Shown here one piece after another: positions 1 through 5,275 of a stretch of DNA of 5,275 bases (position 1 is the first letter of the stretch; each line of letters begins with the position of its first letter). Origin of the DNA: an uncultured Actinomycetes bacterium (GTDB lineage: Bacteria > Actinomycetota > Thermoleophilia > Solirubrobacterales > 70-9); NCBI GenBank assembly GCA_946479725.1, contig CAMLHB010000171.1:1-5275 (forward strand), read 5' to 3'. The notes under the pieces are model-generated. The model made no database searches, was not told the origin of the DNA, and saw nothing but the letters and a program-made list of their open reading frames with translations. The position numbers and the translations under genes were made by a program.

Positions 1-45
1 GTTCGAAGAGGAAGTTTGGCACGAGCCAAGGCCAGGGCGCCATAG
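1..45 (+). CDS. Possible C-terminal tail of a REP-associated (Y1_Tnp/RAYT-like) transposase, cut by the left edge
   Basis: Frame 1 from the first base reads 14 codons (VRRGSLARAKARAP) and stops with TAG at 43-45. A basic tail with Val-Arg-Arg-Gly resembles, from memory, the end of the C-terminal DNA-binding helix-turn-helix of some Y1_Tnp transposases. The stop is followed 3 bp later by a REP-like palindrome (49-73), the usual neighbour of such genes. Similarity of the minus-strand glycosyltransferase to its paralogue is lost in the same stretch, as expected for a foreign insertion. Only 14 codons are visible, so this is a weak call; the stretch could equally be non-coding. The sequence left of the window would settle it. 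Confidence 0.2.
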   Translation, partial: VRRGSLARAKARAP

Positions 46-610
46 GCCTCTGTCCCCGCATACCGGGGACAGATCGGTTTGCACTTCTGTCACAAGCCCA
101 GAGGAAGGCGAGGATCGCCGCCGGCAGGTTCAGCATCGCCGGCGGCTCGCTCATCAGCTCGCCGGTGCTGTGGATGAACGGGGGATAGACCGCGACCGCG
201 AAGGCGGCGAAGAGGCCGACCCAGCGCCCGAGCTCGCGTCCGCCGAGCCGCCAGCCGAGGGCGAAGACGACGAGGATCGTCGCCACCCCCAGCAGCGCCT
301 CGACGATCCGCGCCGTCCCTTCCCGGGCGCCGCCGGTCGCGTAGAAGGAGGCGGCGTAGAGGAAGGGGGCGCCGGGCGACCAGTCGCTCGAGTCTTCGAA
401 TTCAGGGCCGCCGAAGCTCTGTTCCGTGTAGAGCGCCTTCGAGAGCGCGTAGTAGGCCCGCGAGTCGTCTCCCGGGTGCTCGACCGGATTGACGACGACG
501 TAGGCGCGCACGAGGAGGCCGAGAGCCACGATCAGCGCCAGGGCGACGAGCGTTCGCTTGCCGTAGCGCTGCGGCAGGGTGTGAAACCAGTCGACGGCGG
601 CGTTCTTCAA
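2..610 (-). CDS. GT39/ArnT-like membrane glycosyltransferase, N-terminal part; runs off the left edge and may be disrupted
   Basis: The frame is open from a TTG at 610-608 to position 2 (203 codons). The TTG is the first possible start after an in-frame TGA at 619-617 and lies 11 nt past the stop of the preceding gene, so the two probably form an operon. A membrane helix (about residues 20-40) is followed by a loop with acidic D48/D49, the place of the catalytic Asp in GT-C enzymes, then SPGAPFLY (79-86), helices at about 103-120 and 130-143, and the MSEP motif (153-156). This aligns closely with the gene at 622-2070 (DSRAYYALSK versus DAQAYAAISK; SPGAPF versus SPGLPL; shared VAVYP and MSEP). 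After about residue 174 (position 91) the similarity ends and a non-hydrophobic stretch follows through the REP-like palindrome where the paralogue has membrane helices. The family usually has 450-550 residues. The gene is therefore either broken by an insertion or highly divergent here. Confidence 0.7.
   Translation of the reverse strand, partial: MKNAAVDWFHTLPQRYGKRTLVALALIVALGLLVRAYVVVNPVEHPGDDSRAYYALSKALYTEQSFGGPEFEDSSDWSPGAPFLYAASFYATGGAREGTARIVEALLGVATILVVFALGWRLGGRELGRWVGLFAAFAVAVYPPFIHSTGELMSEPPAMLNLPAAILAFLWACDRSANRSVPGMRGQRPMAPWPWLVPNFLFE
49..73. repeat. REP-like palindrome, 10-bp perfect stem with 5-nt loop
   Basis: TCTGTCCCCG (49-58) is exactly inverted as CGGGGACAGA (64-73) around the loop CATAC. 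The compact GC-rich stem resembles REP/BIME hairpins found next to RAYT transposases. It lies where the minus-strand glycosyltransferase reading frame stops resembling its paralogue (about position 91 and leftwards), so it probably belongs to inserted DNA. An intrinsic terminator for a gene ending at 45 is an alternative, but no T tract follows the stem. Confidence 0.6.
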
Positions 611-621
611 GGGCGGTCAGG

Positions 622-2070
622 CTATCCGGGGTCGCGTGCAGGAAGACCATCCGCTGCCCGCCCCGGCTTTGTGAGGCGGGCAGCGGATGGGCTTCTCGGC
701 GAAGCGGCCAGCCAGCTCAGGGCGACAGCTGTGAGAGAAGCGAGCAGGGGCACAAGCACCAGGACCCGGCGGGGAGAGGCGACGAGAAGGGCGCTGATCG
801 CGGTGATCGCGAGGAAGATCGTGCCGATGAGGAGCGCCTCCCAGCGGCGGCGCCAGGCGAGGAGCGCCAGGCCGAGCAGGCCGAAGGCGACCAAAAGCCA
901 GTGCAGGGTCTCCCAGACCGGCTCCCGCATCACGTCCCGCGGCCCGTGGGACCAGATGCGGCCGACCTTGGTGGCGACGAAGCCGGCGTATTCGAGCGGC
1001 TCGTCCGAGAGGTCGTCCCAGAGCTGCTCCTTGCCGATCTTCGACAGCGCCCGGTCGGTTTCCACTCCGGGATCTTCGCGGGCGGCGAGGCGGGCGAGGA
1101 TCTGCTCAAGGCGCAGCCGCTGGGCGTCCTCGGGGGTGAAGAGGTCCGGGCGTTCGGCGACCACCTCGGCGCCGACCTTTTCCGGATCCCCGTCGGAGGG
1201 CAGGTAGGTTCCGGCGAAGAGGACCTGGCCGCCGCCGGTGGAGATCGGGACGAAGCGGTCGAGAGCGGCGGCGTTGCGGATCGTCCAGGGGGCGATGATC
1301 ACAAGAGCCGCACCCAAAAAAACAGCAGCAGTGAGGAGGGAGGTGCGCCAATCGCGCGGTATTTCCCGCGCCGCGATGACGAGCGCGACCAGCACCGCGA
1401 TCCCGAGGTACTCCGGCCGCACGAGCGCCAGCGCCCCGAAGAGCGCCCCTGGCAACAGCCACCGTCCCCGCCCCCCGTCCCAAGCCCAAAGCGCCCCGAG
1501 CACCCCTCCCGACAACAGCGTCGCCGCCAACGGCTCGCTCATCAACATCCCCTGGTACTCCAGCAGGGCTGGATACACCGCCACCACCAGCGCCCCAATC
1601 AGCGCCGGCCAGACGATTGGCGAGTTAACCCCGCTATAGGACGCATAACTCTCCAATGGCGACTTCTGGGCGGGCACTCCAGCGACCTCACTTGACTCAG
1701 GTCGCTGGAGTGCCCACCCGAGCCGCCTCCCGATCAGGTACGCGAACAGCACGCTCAGCGTCCCGATCACCGCCAGCACAACCCGCGCCAGGCGTTCGTG
1801 CACGCCGCCCGTCGCCTTGTACACCCCGGCCACGAACAACGGCAGGCCCGGGGAGTAGTTGCTCGACGGCTGCGTCGCCCCCGACCCGACCGTGAACCCG
1901 TCGCCGTCGCTCAGGCTCTTGCTGATCGCCGCATACGCCTGGGCGTCGTAGACCGGCGCCCTCCCGTCCCAAGCCTCCCCGACCCGCAGGCCCAGGCCCA
2001 GCAGCAGCACGGCGATCAGCGCCGCGAGTCCGATCCGGCCGCCGTTTCGCGCCGCCAGTCCACTTTCCAT
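622..2070 (-). CDS. GT39/ArnT-like (GT-C fold) polytopic membrane glycosyltransferase, complete
   Basis: This 482-residue protein has about nine predicted membrane helices (about 13-30, 94-118, 153-170, 181-198, 204-234, 244-262, 390-406, 411-430, 435-456). Family hallmarks include the first extracytoplasmic loop with D42 in VYDAQAY (candidate catalytic base), SPGLPLF (73-79), MSEP (177-180), VRPEY (217-221) and PWTIRN (261-266) followed by FVPISTGGG (273-281), very typical of GT39-like proteins. Such enzymes use polyprenyl-phosphate sugars to glycosylate lipids, glycans or proteins outside the membrane; the acceptor cannot be predicted. ATG 2070 is chosen because it precedes the first helix. 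Residues about 119-153 include roughly 29 extra residues absent from the tandem paralogue, encoded by a structured palindromic insertion. The C-terminal 22 residues are encoded largely by another inverted repeat. It is divergent from sqdB across 29 bp and followed after 11 nt by its paralogue. Confidence 0.88.
   Translation of the reverse strand: MESGLAARNGGRIGLAALIAVLLLGLGLRVGEAWDGRAPVYDAQAYAAISKSLSDGDGFTVGSGATQPSSNYSPGLPLFVAGVYKATGGVHERLARVVLAVIGTLSVLFAYLIGRRLGWALQRPESSEVAGVPAQKSPLESYASYSGVNSPIVWPALIGALVVAVYPALLEYQGMLMSEPLAATLLSGGVLGALWAWDGGRGRWLLPGALFGALALVRPEYLGIAVLVALVIAAREIPRDWRTSLLTAAVFLGAALVIIAPWTIRNAAALDRFVPISTGGGQVLFAGTYLPSDGDPEKVGAEVVAERPDLFTPEDAQRLRLEQILARLAAREDPGVETDRALSKIGKEQLWDDLSDEPLEYAGFVATKVGRIWSHGPRDVMREPVWETLHWLLVAFGLLGLALLAWRRRWEALLIGTIFLAITAISALLVASPRRVLVLVPLLASLTAVALSWLAASPRSPSAARLTKPGRAADGLPARDPG
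647..690. repeat. 16-bp perfect inverted repeat (12-nt loop) at the 3' end of the complete GT39 gene
   Basis: Arms 647-662 (CCATCCGCTGCCCGCC) and 675-690 are exact inverse complements around a 12-nt loop. The repeat is inside the coding sequence, encoding residues 461-475 of the 482-residue protein, just past its last membrane helix. In the minus-strand transcript it forms a very stable hairpin about 25 nt before the stop and about 37 nt before the TTG of the next glycosyltransferase. No T tract follows, so a classical intrinsic terminator is not indicated. It may be an attenuating or stabilising hairpin between two operon genes, or a small palindromic element that replaced the original C-terminal tail. 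Confidence 0.65.
1616..1715. repeat. In-frame structured insertion made of two inverted repeats inside the GT39 gene
   Basis: Two hairpins lie side by side. Arms 1616-1627 (ATTGGCGAGTTA) and 1646-1657 match in 11 of 12 positions around 18 nt. Arms 1672-1688 and 1699-1715 are a perfect 17-bp inverted repeat around 10 nt. Compared with the tandem paralogue, the protein here has 44 instead of 15 residues between the RRLG/WRLG and VAVYP motifs, so about 87 bp are extra and the frame is kept. The left part (1615-1670) is about 54% GC by my count, clearly lower than the neighbouring coding DNA, and has AT-rich words such as GTTAACC and CATAACT. The insertion falls in a loop between two membrane helices, where extra residues can be tolerated. 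It resembles palindromic elements that insert into genes; no clear target duplication was seen. Confidence 0.65.
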
Positions 2071-2077
2071 CGGGCGG

Positions 2078-2083
2078 ATTCAA
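2078..2083 (-). promoter_or_regulatory. Candidate -10 element of the GT39 gene
   Basis: On the minus strand TTGAAT (2083 to 2078) matches TATAAT at four of six positions and ends 7 nt before ATG 2070. Transcription would begin at or next to the start codon, giving a nearly leaderless message, which agrees with the absence of a Shine-Dalgarno sequence. It lies 1 bp from the opposing candidate -10 of sqdB. Confidence 0.3.
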
Positions 2084-2084
2084 C

Positions 2085-2090
2085 TAAGCT
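2085..2090 (+). promoter_or_regulatory. Candidate -10 element of sqdB (near-leaderless)
   Basis: TAAGCT fits the TAnnnT pattern and is 9 nt before ATG 2100, so transcription would start within about 3 nt of the start codon. No Shine-Dalgarno sequence is present in the 29-bp spacer, which supports leaderless translation. No clear -35 box is visible in the overlapping start of the divergent gene. Confidence 0.4.
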
Positions 2091-2099
2091 GCCGCCTTC

Positions 2100-3275
2100 A
2101 TGCGAATCCTCATCCTCGGGGGCGACGGCTACCTGGGCTGGCCCACCGCTCTCCGCTTCTCGGCTCGCGGCCACGAAGTCTCCGTCGTCGACAACTTCTC
2201 CCGTCGCCGCTGGCACACCGAACACGGCACCGCCTCGCTGACCCCGATCGGGGAGCTGGACGAGCGGATCGCCGCCTGGCGTGAGGTCTCCGGGGAGCAG
2301 ATCCGCAGCTACGTCGGCGCCGTCGAGGACGGCGATTTCCTCGACGAGGTCGTCGCCGAGACCAAGCCCGAGGCGGTGGTCCATTACGGCCAGCAAGCCT
2401 CGGCGCCGTTCTCGATGCTCTCGCGCGAGCGCGCGGTCGAAACCCAGCATGCCAACGTGATCGGCAACCTCAACCTGCTCTTCGCGATGCGCGACCACGT
2501 GCCGGACGCCCACCTGGTCAAGCTCGGGACGATGGGCGAGTACGGACAGCCCGACATCGACATCGAGGAGGGCTACATCACGATCGAGCACAAGGGCCGC
2601 AGGGACACCCTGCCCTATCCGAAATTGCCGGGCTCGCTCTACCACTGCTCCAAGGTCCATGACTCGACCAATATCCACTTCGCCTGTCGCACCTGGGGAC
2701 TGCGCGCGACCGACCTCAACCAGGGCGTCGTCTACGGCGTCGAGACCGAGGAGACCGCCCGCGACGAGCGCTTGGTCACCCGCTTCGATTACGACGAGCT
2801 CTTCGGCACCGTCCTCAACCGCTTCTGCGTCCAGGCGGTGATCGGCCACCCGCTGACCGTCTACGGCGCCGGGCGCCAGACCCGCGGCTTCCTCAATATC
2901 CGCGACACCCTCGCCTGCGTGGAACTGGCGACCCTGAACCCGGCCGAGCGGGGCGAGTTCCGCGTCTTCAACCAGTTCACCGAGCAGTTCTCGGTCCTCG
3001 AGCTGGCCGGCCTGGTCAAGGAAGCCGGCGAGCACCTCGGCTACAGCGTCGAGATCCAGCACTACGAGAACCCGCGGGTCGAGAAGGAAGAGCACTACTA
3101 CAACGCGATCCACACCAAGCTGCTCGACCTCGGCCTGCAGCCGACCCTCCTCGGCGAGGAGCTGGTCGAGTCGATCATCCACGCGATCGAGCGCCACAAA
3201 GGCCGCGTGATCGAGACCGCGATCGACCCGCAGACCCGCTGGAACCCGGCGCAGTCCGCCGCCGCCCAGGCGTAG
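2100..3275 (+). CDS. sqdB: UDP-sulfoquinovose synthase (SQD1/SqdB type)
   Basis: The 391-residue protein belongs to the extended short-chain dehydrogenase/reductase family. It converts UDP-glucose and sulfite to UDP-sulfoquinovose with bound NAD, the donor for sulfoquinovosyl lipids (SQDG) or sulfonated glycans. The Rossmann motif GGDGYLGW is at 7-14 and the NAD-binding acidic residue is D31 in VVDN. The catalytic set is T144 (KLGTMGEYG), Y181 and K185 (YHCSK), matching plant SQD1 T145, Y182 and K186 almost number for number. Stretches recalled from SQD1 recur nearly unchanged: MGEYG-PDIDIEEGYITI (145-162), RATDLNQGVVYGV (202-214), GHPLTVYG (249-256), EFRVFNQFTEQFSV (286-299) and EEHYYNA-HTK (330-340). 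The length is that of a complete, mature enzyme without a transit peptide. ATG 2100 directly precedes the Rossmann strand. One difference is QQASAP (98-103) where I recall EQRSAP in plant SQD1. No SQDG synthase (sqdX) is in the window; the divergent neighbours are GT-C glycosyltransferases. Confidence 0.93.
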   Translation: MRILILGGDGYLGWPTALRFSARGHEVSVVDNFSRRRWHTEHGTASLTPIGELDERIAAWREVSGEQIRSYVGAVEDGDFLDEVVAETKPEAVVHYGQQASAPFSMLSRERAVETQHANVIGNLNLLFAMRDHVPDAHLVKLGTMGEYGQPDIDIEEGYITIEHKGRRDTLPYPKLPGSLYHCSKVHDSTNIHFACRTWGLRATDLNQGVVYGVETEETARDERLVTRFDYDELFGTVLNRFCVQAVIGHPLTVYGAGRQTRGFLNIRDTLACVELATLNPAERGEFRVFNQFTEQFSVLELAGLVKEAGEHLGYSVEIQHYENPRVEKEEHYYNAIHTKLLDLGLQPTLLGEELVESIIHAIERHKGRVIETAIDPQTRWNPAQSAAAQA

Positions 3276-3303
3276 AGCAGGCACGGGCAGGAGGCCTCGC
3301 CGC

Positions 3304-3312
3304 TGGTACCAT
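3304..3312 (+). promoter_or_regulatory. Candidate extended -10 promoter of ilvB
   Basis: TGG followed by TACCAT matches the extended -10 form TGn-TAnnnT. The hexamer (3307-3312) ends 11 nt before ATG 3324, and no Shine-Dalgarno sequence sits at the right distance: the nearest purine-rich run, AGGAGG at 3290-3295, is 28 nt upstream. This suggests ilvB has its own short-leader promoter instead of depending only on readthrough from sqdB. No leader peptide, T-box or terminator/antiterminator pair is visible in the 48-nt gap. Confidence 0.4.
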
Positions 3313-3323
3313 CGCCAGTTCCT

Positions 3324-5020
<1,697 letters not shown>

Positions 5021-5024
<4 letters not shown>

Positions 5025-5122
5025 GCCACCTGGCGCGGCGCATACCGGCGTCCTCGGTCGCTTGTGTGCAGAGCACGCGGCCCTCCCTGCGTCCTTGGTC
5101 TGCTTGGCCAGGAGGCTCATGA
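5021..5122 (+). CDS. Possible 33-residue ORF linking ilvB and ilvN by ATGA overlaps
   Basis: ATG 5021 overlaps the ilvB stop in an ATGA arrangement and opens 33 codons (starting [12 protein letters not shown], ending WPGGS) ending at TGA 5120-5122, which overlaps the first possible ilvN ATG at 5119, again as ATGA. The peptide is basic, without recognisable domain, signal or membrane segment, and is not enriched in Leu, Ile or Val codons, so it does not look like an attenuation leader peptide. It lies almost wholly in the inverted-repeat-bounded element and may be only a by-product of it. If translated, it could hand ribosomes from ilvB to ilvN. Confidence 0.2.
5111..5115 (+). promoter_or_regulatory. 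Shine-Dalgarno sequence of ilvN, within an inverted-repeat arm
   Basis: GGAGG (preceded by A, giving AGGAGG) lies 6 nt before ATG 5122 and only 3 nt before ATG 5119, favouring 5122 as the start. It is the only strong, properly spaced Shine-Dalgarno of the window. It can pair with CC-CC in 5026-5030 right after the ilvB stop. Confidence 0.7.
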
Positions 5123-5275
5123 TGGAGGCCGGGACGCCCCAGGTCGTCAAATTGGAGGACCTGCACGTGGCCGGGCAGCTCAGCGGCCGCAAGCACATCC
5201 TCTCGATCCTGGTCGAGAACAAGCCGGGCGTGCTGGCCCGCGTCGCCGGGCTCTTCTCCCGCCGCGGCTTCAACA
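5122..5275 (+). CDS. ilvN: Acetolactate synthase small regulatory subunit, N-terminal part, cut by the right edge
   Basis: From ATG 5122 the frame gives 51 codons before the window ends; ATG 5119 would add one Met. Residues from [20 protein letters not shown] to FSRRGFN are the hallmark start of the IlvN/IlvH ACT domain, the site of valine feedback inhibition; the protein also activates IlvB. The family usually begins close to the ACT domain, so the roughly 20 residues before it ([20 protein letters not shown]) are a modest extension. The GGAGG spacing favours 5122. The frame is also open upstream through the junction element (TTG at 5062, 5095 and 5104 are alternative starts), but these have no good ribosome binding site. 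The gap of about 95 nt after ilvB is filled by the inverted-repeat element, and translation is probably coupled to ilvB. Confidence 0.93.
   Translation, partial: MEAGTPQVVKLEDLHVAGQLSGRKHILSILVENKPGVLARVAGLFSRRGFN

Noticed and set aside
402..650. Minus-strand ORF of 82 codons starting ATG 650
   Set aside because: It overlaps the end of the complete GT39 gene and the start of the second in another frame; after the overlap it is Arg-rich shadow sequence, while the TTG-started frame aligns with the paralogue.
170..1207. Plus-strand ORF of 345 codons opposite the GT39 genes
   Set aside because: Its Arg/Glu/Ala/Pro-rich sequence is the shadow of membrane-protein codons on the other strand, and it spans two minus-strand genes with conserved motifs.
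1316..1322. A7 tract (minus-strand GTT TTT TTG) in the GT39 gene as a phase-variation or -1 frameshift site
   Set aside because: The frame is intact through the tract, the residues fit a membrane helix followed by the family PWTIRN motif, and the shifted frames give no sensible product. A single 7-nt run is weak evidence.
2073..2096. GGCGG...CCGCC inverted repeat in the divergent spacer as an operator
   Set aside because: Only 5 bp per arm in GC-rich DNA, which is expected by chance.
3276..3323. Attenuator, T-box or terminator between sqdB and ilvB
   Set aside because: The 48-nt gap has only the short AGGCCT palindrome, no substantial stem, no T tract, and no leader ORF rich in branched-chain codons.

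Overview
The window is GC-rich DNA with dense coding and very short intergenic gaps. Two of the forward genes lack a Shine-Dalgarno site and carry a TAnnnT hexamer 9-11 nt before the ATG. This points to an actinobacterium; Thermoleophilia (Solirubrobacterales/Gaiellales-like) is my best guess, but it is an inference from style and not a marker-based assignment.

Layout. Positions 1-2070 are read on the minus strand and hold two tandem, paralogous GT-C (GT39/PMT/ArnT-like) polytopic membrane glycosyltransferases. One is complete (622-2070). The second starts with TTG at 610 and runs off the left edge, and its similarity to its paralogue stops near position 91, where a REP-like palindrome and possibly the tail of a REP-associated transposase appear. 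A 29-bp divergent spacer (2071-2099) separates them from the plus-strand genes. These are a UDP-sulfoquinovose synthase of the SQD1/SqdB type (2100-3275), the acetolactate synthase catalytic subunit ilvB (3324-5024), and the start of its regulatory subunit ilvN (from 5119 or 5122, cut by the right edge).

How the genes fit together. SqdB makes the sulfonated sugar nucleotide UDP-sulfoquinovose from UDP-glucose and sulfite. The divergent GT-C proteins transfer sugars from polyprenyl-phosphate carriers at the outer face of the membrane, so the left half looks like an envelope-glycan or glycolipid locus, but a direct link between SqdB and these transferases is not shown. IlvB and IlvN form acetohydroxyacid synthase, the first common step of valine, leucine and isoleucine synthesis, and are a separate housekeeping unit.

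The most unusual aspect is a set of strong inverted repeats unrelated in sequence: 49-73 (10 bp perfect), 647-690 (16 bp perfect), 1616-1657 plus 1672-1715 (11/12 and 17 bp perfect, lying inside a coding region as an in-frame insertion of about 29 codons), and 5019-5122 (16-bp terminal inverted repeats, 15/16 matching). The last one spans the ilvB/ilvN junction so that the ilvB stop codon lies in one arm and the ilvN ribosome binding site and start codon lie in the other. I read these as small palindromic or MITE-like elements accommodated at gene junctions or within genes, and the ilvBN one may have become a translational-coupling hairpin.
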